From Palsa-1392 sp036490335 (GTDB taxonomy: Bacteria > Verrucomicrobiota > Verrucomicrobiia > Chthoniobacterales > UBA10450): a DNA stretch of 64,000 nucleotides. The DNA lies in NCBI GenBank assembly GCA_036490335.1, contig DASXEB010000011.1:124001-188000 (forward strand), read 5' to 3'. Position 1 is the stretch's first letter; every line of letters begins with the position of its first letter. Shown in pieces: positions 8,303 to 15,558 of the stretch. A program made the position numbers and the translations under genes. The notes beneath the pieces were generated by a model, which saw nothing but the letters and a program-made list of their open reading frames with translations, was not told the DNA's origin and ran no database searches.

Positions 8303-10333
8303 TCACTGAGTTGCCAACAGCCTGGCGAAGCGCGGATCTTTCCGCAGCGACCTCCATTCCCAGCGATGGAGCAGATCGTTTCGAGTAATACTGTAGTCCG
8401 CGCTGTCGATCGGGCCGGGAATTTTCGCCAGTCGGTCGAGCAGGGAAAAGGCGAGATCGTTCTCGCCGACGCGCGCGTAAATGAGCGCGAGAAAAGCCTG
8501 CATGATCGCGCCGTCGAAGGCATCTTTTGATTCCGGTTTCAGCTCAACCGCGCGCCGGCCTTCGCGGATCGCGTCGTCCTTTCGGTTCATGAACGCGTAG
8601 ACCAGGCCGAGATTCGCGTGGCGCTCGGCGTTGTCGGGCGCTTCCTGCACTTGCTGCTCGAAGGCGATCCGGGCCGATTCAAATTGCGTCTGGGCCGCGG
8701 CGAAATTTCCGGCCGCCAGCTCGCTGCATCCGACGAGAAATTGTTTCGGCGTCGTCCCGCCATTCAAATAGTCAACCGTGTCGAGCGAAGTCTGGTCGAG
8801 AATCGATTTCGCTTCGGCGTAATTCCCGTCGAGCATGGCCGCTTCCCAACGGCAGGCCGTCGCGATTCCGTCGGGATCGTTGCTCTCGGGAATTTGCGCG
8901 AGTTGGTTGTGCATCACGGTGGTCGTGCCTTTCCACCAGAAATCGACGTAACCGGTCTGGATTTTTGCGACAACCGAATCGGGTGCGATCGCGCGCCAAC
9001 GTGCCGCCGCGCGCGCGCCGCCCGCCCAGTCGCGCATGGCCGTGCTCGTGATGAGTAAATTGCGGACGATGTTTGGATTTTCCGGATCGACTTTTGCGAT
9101 GCGTTGGTAAGCAGCCAGCGTTTCCTTCCAGTGACCCTGGCGACGCTGGATCGCGGCGATGAGCATGCCGACATTGGCATCGTTAGGCGCGAGCTCCTGC
9201 GCGCGCGAAAATTCGGCGAGCGCGCGGTCGTAATCGTCATCAATCCAATAGGCGCACTGGCCGAGCGCGACGTGCGCTTCGCTCAGATTCGGCTCCAGAC
9301 CGAAGGCAGTTTGGGCTTCGCTTTTCGCCTTCGAGGCCCAGTTCGCCGTTGGCTCGTGGAAATGATAAATCTCCGCGTAAGTCGAGGCGAGATGCGCGTG
9401 CGCTAGCGCGAAATTTGGATCGAGCGCAATCGCACGCGCGTAGAGCTCGACCGCGCGTCGATAATCCTGCAGAAGGGTATCGGGCCCCTGCTCGTATGGG
9501 AGCGCGCGGAGATAAAGCTCCCAGGCATCGGCGTTGTCGGTTGGTTTGCGCTGCACCCGAATTTTCTCCTCCGGCGTGAGCGTGGCTCGCAGCGCATTGG
9601 CGATTTCGGTCGCCAGTTCGCCTTCGATGCCTAACGAATCGGCGAGTGTCCGTTTGTAAATGTTGGCCCAGATTTGATGATCGGTCGCAGCATCGATCAA
9701 CTGCACGTTGACCGCGACGCGATTGCCTTCGCGCCGCACGCTACCTTCCAAAATATTCGCCACGCCTAACGACTGCGCGATGTCCTTGATCGCGCGCGTC
9801 GCGGGGTCGCGATATTTCATCACGCTCGTGCGGCTGATGACTTTGAGGTCTTTGATTTTTGCGAGGTTGGTGAGCAGATCGTCCTGGATGCCGTCGGCGA
9901 AAAATGCGTTTTCCTTGTTGTCGCTCAGGTTTTCCAGCGGCAGAACGGCAATGCTTTTGTCGCGGCCGCCATGCGAAAAAATAAACCAATGCTCCTGCAC
10001 GAGAAGCAGAATGATGACGAGCGACAGCGCGCCGATGATGACGAAGTCGATGTGGCGATGATGACGCCGCGCGGCCACCGGTTCCTCGGGAAGATCGTCG
10101 ATTTTGACGACGCCCGCGGGCGTGAGCTCAAAAATCCAGGCGAGCGCCAGGACGATCGGAAAACCGACGACGAGCGCGATGATGACGAAGCGAATGACCC
10201 ACGGCGGAACGTCGAAAAACGGCAGCGTTTGCGTCGCGATCTGGATGATGAGCCACGCGCTCATCGCGTAGATGACGCCGGCGCGATAAACGTGGCGTCG
10301 TTTTAACTCGGCGAAAAAGCCGCGGCCTTGCAT
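8303..10333 (-). CDS. Membrane TolB-like/TPR protein (adenylate-cyclase-associated type)
   Basis: A 676-residue protein. Residues 1-120 carry three transmembrane helices (AGVIYAMSAWLIIQIA; FVIIALVVGFPIVLALAWIF; FVIIGALSLVIILLLV). Next is a TolB-N/FlgO-like domain that opens 'SIAVLPLENLSDNKENAFFADGIQDDLLTNL' and continues to about residue 260 with 'VANILEGSVRREGNRVAVNVQLIDA'. The remaining two thirds are TPR repeats. The architecture is that of proteins usually found with a CadC-type or guanylate-cyclase domain in front, but here that output domain is absent. It stands alone on the minus strand. Function is not known. Confidence 0.8.
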   Translation of the reverse strand: MQGRGFFAELKRRHVYRAGVIYAMSAWLIIQIATQTLPFFDVPPWVIRFVIIALVVGFPIVLALAWIFELTPAGVVKIDDLPEEPVAARRHHRHIDFVIIGALSLVIILLLVQEHWFIFSHGGRDKSIAVLPLENLSDNKENAFFADGIQDDLLTNLAKIKDLKVISRTSVMKYRDPATRAIKDIAQSLGVANILEGSVRREGNRVAVNVQLIDAATDHQIWANIYKRTLADSLGIEGELATEIANALRATLTPEEKIRVQRKPTDNADAWELYLRALPYEQGPDTLLQDYRRAVELYARAIALDPNFALAHAHLASTYAEIYHFHEPTANWASKAKSEAQTAFGLEPNLSEAHVALGQCAYWIDDDYDRALAEFSRAQELAPNDANVGMLIAAIQRRQGHWKETLAAYQRIAKVDPENPNIVRNLLITSTAMRDWAGGARAAARWRAIAPDSVVAKIQTGYVDFWWKGTTTVMHNQLAQIPESNDPDGIATACRWEAAMLDGNYAEAKSILDQTSLDTVDYLNGGTTPKQFLVGCSELAAGNFAAAQTQFESARIAFEQQVQEAPDNAERHANLGLVYAFMNRKDDAIREGRRAVELKPESKDAFDGAIMQAFLALIYARVGENDLAFSLLDRLAKIPGPIDSADYSITRNDLLHRWEWRSLRKDPRFARLLATQ

Positions 10334-10459
10334 CGCGGTTTCTTAAACCGTGCGGGCGAATTTGGCGATTCCGTTTCGCGAAAAAGCGCGAGGCAAAAAC
10401 AACGGGCAACTTTGCCTGACGAATCCAAATGCCAAACAACGACGCTGCGTCGCGACTCG

Positions 10460-12346
10460 TTAGGCAACTGTTTCCGACCCGACTGGCTCGAGATCTGAAT
10501 CCGGCGGCACGACATCGAGCGGCGCGGCCTCGATCGCGACGATCGTGTAGCGGCCGCGATCTTCCTGCGCGTTGAGCTCGACGCCGTCGCCGACATGATG
10601 GCCGAGCAGCGCCTGGCCGATTGCGGTCTGATAGGAAATGATCGCGCGATCGGGATCGCCGTCCCACGCGCCGAGGATCGTGTAAGTCTCCTCGCGATCA
10701 GCACCGCTCTCGCGCAACGTGACGACGGTGCCGACCGAAACCTGGCTCGTGTCGGGATTTTCGAAGGCGGTGCCGCGCGCGCGAGTGAGCGCGTTTTCGA
10801 GCTCGGATTTTCGGCGCATCAGGACCGCTTGCATTTCTTTGGCGGCCTTGAATTCGAAATTCTCGCGCAGGTCGCCGTAGGAACGCGCGATGCCGATTTC
10901 CCGGCTGTTCTCGGGAATTTTTTTGTTCACCAGATCTTCAAACTCGGCTTTACGCTTCTGCAGGCTGCTCCAGGAGACGACGAGGGCCTCGCTTTTTTCC
11001 TCCGCTTGTTCACCGCTGACTAAACTTTGTAGCTCAGGATACAATTTGATGATCCGGGCCATGAGAGACCGTTTCGTCAGCTCGTCGAAAACCGGGCTGA
11101 GCATGAGCCGCCGCATCGCGTCGCGGGCGAGGCCGATCTCAGCGCCGGCGAAGATGTCGGGAATGAGCGCGCGATCGCTGGTGAGCAAATCGCGCAGGCG
11201 GGTGCTGCGGCTGTTGCTCTCGTTGTGCTGGTCGCGCTCGCAGGCGGCGAAGATCGCGCCGAGCAATTCCGGCGTGATGAGCTGCGGCCAGGCCTTGCGA
11301 TTCTTGCAAAGCCAGAAAAGCATTTCGCTCGTCGCGGAATGTTCGCGCAAACTGCGATCGAGCGCGGTGCGCAGCTCGTCCTGTTTTCCGTTTTCAACGA
11401 AGACGGGCGGAATCTGCGAGGCGAGTCGCGCGTTGCTTCCCTGCATCAAACGCAGGGCGCGCACGACCCAGCGATCGCCGAGCGCGGCCGGGAGCGCGTG
11501 AAGGACGCGGCGCTCTTTCGCGGAGGGAAGTTTGGCCAGCACCGCGGCGAGGCGCGATTCTTCGTCCGCGATCAGACGCGTGATGGTGAGGTCCGGATTG
11601 TTTGCGCGCAGTTTCGGCTCGCGCTCGAGCAGATCGTCGCGGCCGAGCACGAGCTCGAAAGCGAGCGCGGGGCTGAGCCGCTGATTGCGTTGCGCCATTT
11701 CCTCGATCGTGTCGATGAGCGGCTGCAATTGTTTTTCCGGCTCGTTGAATTCCTGATGCAGTTTGATGATCTGATCGAGCGCGGCGGCCTGCTCCTTCTG
11801 CTGCCGCGCCTGCTGAAACGCGACGAGCATTTCGGCGACATTTGAAACGCGCTCGGCGCGCAGCTCGATCGGCTCGGTCTTTTTCGCCGGGATCAAAAAG
11901 TGGCCATCCTTCTTCAGCGATTTTTTCGTCGCGTCCCACCAGCGCTTGAATTCCAGTTCGCTGAAAATATCGCCCACGAGCCACGCGCTGATTTGCGCCG
12001 GGGTCGCTTTGCCGCCGAGGCTCTCGAGAATGTTGCGCATCGCGGCGGCGGGATTTTGCTGGAGCGAATTTTTTAGCGCGGGCAGGTCGGTCGCTTTTTG
12101 CGCGAGGAAATGTCCGGCGGGAATCGGCGTCAGATTATCGGCCGCGTATTGCAACTGCATCGGATGCGCCTTCTTTTTTTCGAAGTCGATCACGATCTGG
12201 TTGAGCAACAAATTCCACTCCGCGACGCGGCCGAATCCCCAGCTTTTGTGCAGGCAAAATGCCCCCGGCTTGAGCTGCTCGAGCTGCTCCGCGCCGGCGG
12301 CGGTTAGCTTGCCGGCCTCGACTAATTTTTGCAATTCGGCATCCAT
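10460..12346 (-). CDS. GreA-domain protein with long N-terminal extension
   Basis: A 628-residue protein from the ATG at 12346 (a start at 12370 adds eight unlikely residues). The last 160 residues resemble GreA: a coiled-coil tip with 'SYGDLRENFEFKAAKE', which keeps the Asp and Glu that act on RNA-polymerase-bound Mg in GreA, and a C-terminal FKBP-like domain ('VGTVVTLRE...YTILGAWDGDPDRAIISYQTAIGQALLG' pattern). The first 460 residues are mostly helical with no family I recognise, apart from an opening 'GAFCLHKSWGFGRVAEWN' motif of CarD/SH3-like flavour. It probably binds RNA polymerase. It holds none of the TCGTTAGGC element, although its neighbours do. Confidence 0.8.
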   Translation of the reverse strand: MDAELQKLVEAGKLTAAGAEQLEQLKPGAFCLHKSWGFGRVAEWNLLLNQIVIDFEKKKAHPMQLQYAADNLTPIPAGHFLAQKATDLPALKNSLQQNPAAAMRNILESLGGKATPAQISAWLVGDIFSELEFKRWWDATKKSLKKDGHFLIPAKKTEPIELRAERVSNVAEMLVAFQQARQQKEQAAALDQIIKLHQEFNEPEKQLQPLIDTIEEMAQRNQRLSPALAFELVLGRDDLLEREPKLRANNPDLTITRLIADEESRLAAVLAKLPSAKERRVLHALPAALGDRWVVRALRLMQGSNARLASQIPPVFVENGKQDELRTALDRSLREHSATSEMLFWLCKNRKAWPQLITPELLGAIFAACERDQHNESNSRSTRLRDLLTSDRALIPDIFAGAEIGLARDAMRRLMLSPVFDELTKRSLMARIIKLYPELQSLVSGEQAEEKSEALVVSWSSLQKRKAEFEDLVNKKIPENSREIGIARSYGDLRENFEFKAAKEMQAVLMRRKSELENALTRARGTAFENPDTSQVSVGTVVTLRESGADREETYTILGAWDGDPDRAIISYQTAIGQALLGHHVGDGVELNAQEDRGRYTIVAIEAAPLDVVPPDSDLEPVGSETVA

Positions 12347-12449
12347 AAATCTCGCGGGTTCACGATGCACGACGGGTCGCCGCTGCGCAAACCGGCGGTG
12401 GCGGCTTTCGCGTTGCCGGCGCGCGTGAGCCGTGGAAATCTAGCGCCTC

Positions 12450-13379
12450 GTGTCCGTCAGCATCTGGTTCTGGGTCGCATTTCATCTCGGGGTTTTCGCG
12501 GCGCTGGCAATCGACCTCTTCAGCTTTCACGGGCCGCACAAGATGGATCTGCGGAGCGCGATCAAGCGCAGCCTCGTCTGGATTTTGCTCTCGTTAGGCT
12601 TCAACGCGCTCGTCTGGTTCTGGCAGGGCGCGAGTCACGCGATCGATTTTTTCACCGGCTACCTGATCGAATACTCGCTCAGCGTCGATAACATTTTCGT
12701 TTTCGTTTTAATCTTCGCCTACTTTCGCGTTCCGCCCGAATACGAACATCGCGTCCTCATCTGGGGAATTCTCGGCGCGCTCGTCATGCGCGGGCTCATG
12801 ATCTGGCTCGGCGTCACGCTGGTCGCGCGATTTCATTTCGTTCTCTACATTTTCGGAGCGTTTCTCTTCGTCACCGGCCTGCGCATGATGTTCGGGAAGG
12901 CCGGGCCGCTCGATCTCGAGAACAACTTCGTCTTGCGTTTCGCGCGGCGCATTTTCCCCGTGACGAAAGAATATCACGGCGCGCATTTTCACGCGCGGGT
13001 CAACGGCCGCACCATGCTCACGCCGCTCGCGCTCGTCCTCATCGTGATCGATTTGATGGACCTTGCCTTTGCGGTCGACTCGATCCCCGCCGTGCTCGCG
13101 ATCACCCAGAACAGTTTCATCATCTACACCTCAAATATCTGCGCCATTCTCGGCCTGCGTTCGCTCTATTTTGTCCTCGCGCATCTCGTCGGCCGTTTCG
13201 TTTTTTTGCGCACCGGCCTCGCCGTCGTTCTTTGTTTTGTCGGCGGGAAAATGATCGGCGCGCATTGGCTGCCGCTGCCGAACTGGCTCTCGCTCCTCAT
13301 CATCATTTCCATTCTCGCGATTACGATTTCCGTTTCGGTTTTTACCACACGCGCCCGGGAAAAATCCGCGGCGCGATAA
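12450..13379 (+). CDS. TerC/Alx-family integral membrane protein
   Basis: A 309-residue membrane protein with about eight hydrophobic helices. The TerC signature is intact: 'LIEYSLSVDNIFVFVLIFAYF' near residue 75 and 'DLAFAVDSIPAVLAIT' near residue 210, with the paired acidic residues thought to bind metal (Mn/Ca export in Alx and MeeF homologues). Start is a GTG at 12450. I looked for the Mn-sensing yybP-ykoY riboswitch that often precedes this family and see no match in the 79 bases available. It is divergent from the GreA-domain gene. Confidence 0.9.
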   Translation: MSVSIWFWVAFHLGVFAALAIDLFSFHGPHKMDLRSAIKRSLVWILLSLGFNALVWFWQGASHAIDFFTGYLIEYSLSVDNIFVFVLIFAYFRVPPEYEHRVLIWGILGALVMRGLMIWLGVTLVARFHFVLYIFGAFLFVTGLRMMFGKAGPLDLENNFVLRFARRIFPVTKEYHGAHFHARVNGRTMLTPLALVLIVIDLMDLAFAVDSIPAVLAITQNSFIIYTSNICAILGLRSLYFVLAHLVGRFVFLRTGLAVVLCFVGGKMIGAHWLPLPNWLSLLIIISILAITISVSVFTTRAREKSAAR

Positions 13380-13425
13380 AGAGATGTTGCAATCTGCGCG
13401 GCGCCTGGCTTTACTCGATCGGTCG

Positions 13426-13830
13426 ATGAAACACGTCCTGATTCTGTTTTTCGTCAGCGGATTTTGCCTCAGCGCGCTGGCCGACATTCAGGATCCGCCG
13501 TCGGCTGATTACGGACCGACGCGCAGGCTCGCGCGCGGCATCTCGAACATGTTTCTTGGCTGGACGGAAATCCCCGTCACGATCGGCAAAGTGAACGAAA
13601 CCGAAGGCAACAACGCCGCTGCAACCTACGGCGTCATCCGCGGGACAGGACGCGCCTTTGCCCGCATTGGCGTCGGCTTTTACGAAGCGCTTCTCTGGCC
13701 GATTCCGGTTTACAAGGGAACTTACGATCCGGTTTTGCGCAGCGACATTCCCTGGATTCATCGCGGCTACAGCGAATTCCCGCCCGAGCCGGGGAACGAA
13801 ACGAAATATCCCTACGTTCGGGAATATTGA
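13426..13830 (+). CDS. Exosortase-associated protein, TIGR04073-like
   Basis: A 134-residue secreted protein from the ATG at 13426 (the frame is open upstream to 13384, but the signal peptide KHVLILFFVSGFCLSALA starts here). The mature part has 'RRLARGISNMFLGWTEIPVTIGKV' and 'GTGRAFARIGVGFYEALLWPIPVY', which matches the small TIGR04073 family seen in genomes that carry exosortase/PEP-CTERM sorting, as I remember it. There is no exosortase in this window. It may help envelope or extracellular polymer assembly; its precise function is unknown. Confidence 0.6.
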   Translation: MKHVLILFFVSGFCLSALADIQDPPSADYGPTRRLARGISNMFLGWTEIPVTIGKVNETEGNNAAATYGVIRGTGRAFARIGVGFYEALLWPIPVYKGTYDPVLRSDIPWIHRGYSEFPPEPGNETKYPYVREY

Positions 13831-13884
13831 GTTCGTTAGGCTGAAATTCGTCGCAAAACTATTCGTTAGGCAAAGCGTGCTCTG

Positions 13885-15090
13885 ATGCCGGCGCGCGCAC
13901 ATCCTTTGGCCGATCGCATCCGGCGGTTGTTCGAGGAAAACTTCGAGCGTTTCGACGAACTCGGCGCCGCCGTTTCGATCTGGCACCACGGCGAACCGAT
14001 CGTCGAACTTCATGGCGGTTACCGCGACGCGCGCCGCGAGAAATCCTGGGAAGACGAAACCGCGGTTTTGTTCTGGTCGGCGACAAAAGGGCTCGGCAGC
14101 GCCTGTCTTTTGCACGCGCTCGAGCAGAAAAAAATCAGCCTAACGAGTCGCGTCGCGCAGTTCTGGCCGGAGTTCGCGCAAAACGGGAAGGCCGAGATCA
14201 CACTCGCGGAACTGCTCTCGCACCAGGCCGGCCTTTGCACGCTCGACGAAGCGGTCGAGGTCACCGATTTCGCCGCCGTCGTTCGGGCAATCGAAAAACA
14301 GACGCCACTCTGGCCGCCGGGTCGCGGACACGGTTATCACGCGCGCACGTTTGGGTTTTTCGTTGACGAACTCGTTAGGCGAATCGACGGCCGAACCGCG
14401 GGAAATTACTGGCGCGAAGTTTTCGCGGAACCGCTCGGCCTCGACATCTGGACCGGTTTGCCGGCGGAAGAAAACGCGCGCGTCGCCACGATCTACGCCG
14501 CAAAATTCCCGGCCGCTTCGGAACCGGACGCGTTTTACCGTGCGCTCGCGACGCCGGGCACTTTGCAGCGGCGAACTTTCACTTCGCCGCGCGGCCTGCA
14601 CTCCGTGAGCGCGATGAACGCGCCGGAAATTCGCGCGCTTTCGTTCGTTTCCTTCGGCGGCATCGGCACGGCGCATTCGTTAGGCAAATTTTATGCTCTG
14701 CTCGCGAACGGCGGCGAGCTGCAAGGCCGGCGTTTCTTTTCCGTCGAGACGATTGCGCAAATGACGACCTCTCTGACCGCTGGGATCGATCGTGTTTTCG
14801 AAATCCCGACCGCGTTTTCGGCCGGCTTCATGAAAGACGCGCCGCAAACCGCCCGGCGAATTTTTGGTCCGTCGTCGCTCGCGTTTGGCCATCCGGGCGC
14901 GGGCGGGAGCCACGCTTTTGCCGATCCGGAAAACGGGCTCGCTTTCGCTTACGTCATGAACCAAATGGCGCAAACGCTTTTGCCTAACGAGAAATCGCTC
15001 CGGCTCGTCGACGCGCTTTATCGTGACCGTGCCTGGAGGGATTCGAACCCCCAACCATCTGATCCGAAGTCAGAAGCTCTATCCGGTTGA
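13885..15090 (+). CDS. Class C beta-lactamase-like serine hydrolase
   Basis: A 401-residue enzyme of the serine hydrolase/EstB family. The nucleophile motif S-x-x-K is 'SATK' near residue 69, the Tyr motif is 'GYHARTF' near residue 152, and the third motif is 'GHPGAGGS'. There is no signal peptide, so it is probably a cytoplasmic esterase or peptidase rather than an antibiotic-resistance lactamase. Five copies of TCGTTAGGC lie in or just before it. The natural end of the domain is about residue 381; the last 20 codons run antisense through the tRNA-Arg gene, as if the original stop was lost. Confidence 0.85.
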   Translation: MPARAHPLADRIRRLFEENFERFDELGAAVSIWHHGEPIVELHGGYRDARREKSWEDETAVLFWSATKGLGSACLLHALEQKKISLTSRVAQFWPEFAQNGKAEITLAELLSHQAGLCTLDEAVEVTDFAAVVRAIEKQTPLWPPGRGHGYHARTFGFFVDELVRRIDGRTAGNYWREVFAEPLGLDIWTGLPAEENARVATIYAAKFPAASEPDAFYRALATPGTLQRRTFTSPRGLHSVSAMNAPEIRALSFVSFGGIGTAHSLGKFYALLANGGELQGRRFFSVETIAQMTTSLTAGIDRVFEIPTAFSAGFMKDAPQTARRIFGPSSLAFGHPGAGGSHAFADPENGLAFAYVMNQMAQTLLPNEKSLRLVDALYRDRAWRDSNPQPSDPKSEALSG

Positions 15091-15101
15091 GCTACAGGCA
15101 C
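15028..15101 (-). tRNA. tRNA-Arg (anticodon TCG)
   Basis: The minus strand folds into a full cloverleaf: acceptor 7-bp stem GTGCCTG/CAGGCAC, D arm GCTC...GAGC, anticodon stem TCTGA/TCAGA with loop CTTCGGA giving anticodon TCG, a five-base variable region and a T arm with TTCGAAT. The discriminator is G and CCA is not encoded. The 3' part of the convergent serine hydrolase gene overlaps it by 63 nt. Confidence 0.96.
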
Positions 15102-15169
15102 AGAGTGGAAAATCCGTGTGCGCGCGACAAAAAGCAATCGGGCGCGCGAGCGTGACCGGTCGGCCGAGT

Positions 15170-15189
15170 TCGTTAGGCGCTCGTTAGGC
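15170..15189. repeat. Tandem pair of TCGTTAGGC, 11 nt apart
   Basis: Two exact copies start at 15170 and 15181. One overlaps the stop codon of the small leftward ORF at 15184-15354, so it doubles as that gene's end. Spacing matches the pairs at 31-50 and 62438-62457. Confidence 0.9.
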
Positions 15190-15354
15190 GGCGAGAAGAT
15201 CGACGCCGTCGAGCGCGGCGATGATCTCGCAACCAGCGAGCAGTTTTTCCAGCGGCTCGCAGTCGCGCAGCTCTTCCTCGTTCGCGATTCGTTCCCAGAA
15301 GGAACGATGTTTTTTCTCCTCGGCCGGTGACGGAAATTCCAGCGTTGTAATCAT
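15184..15354 (-). CDS. Small acidic protein, 56 residues
   Basis: A short leftward ORF between the two tRNA genes. It reads MITTLEFPSPAEEKKHRSF... and ends ...IIAALDGVDLLAA, with an acidic, helix-forming composition (EEKKH, ANEEELRD). A weak GAGAG lies upstream of the ATG. Its stop is supplied by a TCGTTAGGC copy. The well-formed ends and sensible composition suggest a real gene, but I recognise no family and the length allows chance. Confidence 0.45.
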   Translation of the reverse strand: MITTLEFPSPAEEKKHRSFWERIANEEELRDCEPLEKLLAGCEIIAALDGVDLLAA

Positions 15355-15396
15355 GCCGCTCTCTTAAGCAACGGTCGTACCAGAAAGCGAAAGCGG

Positions 15397-15469
15397 GGTG
15401 GCCAACGGGACTCGAACCCGCAACAGCCAGAACCACAATCTGGGGCTCTACCATTGAGCTATGGCCACC
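15397..15469 (-). tRNA. tRNA-His (anticodon GTG)
   Basis: The minus strand gives acceptor stem GTGGCCA/TGGCCAC with the extra G at -1 facing discriminator C, which is the hallmark of tRNA-His. The anticodon stem CCAGA/TCTGG encloses TTGTGGT, anticodon GTG. The T loop is TTCGAGT. CCA is not encoded. Confidence 0.97.
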
Positions 15470-15558
15470 GTCGCCGAGCACTTTAGTTTTGCCGGTTCCG
15501 TTTGCAAAGGCAAAGCGTCGCGTGCTTCCGCGCGTTGCAAGTCAGCCCTCGCTCGGCT

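Noticed and set aside
12371..12450. yybP-ykoY manganese riboswitch before terC
   Set aside because: Only 79 bases are free between the genes and I could not find the conserved GC-rich core.
15173..15481. 102-codon leftward ORF across tRNA-His
   Set aside because: Its first third is the translated tRNA ('HSSMVEPQIVVLAVAGSSPVGHP'), a classic false ORF.
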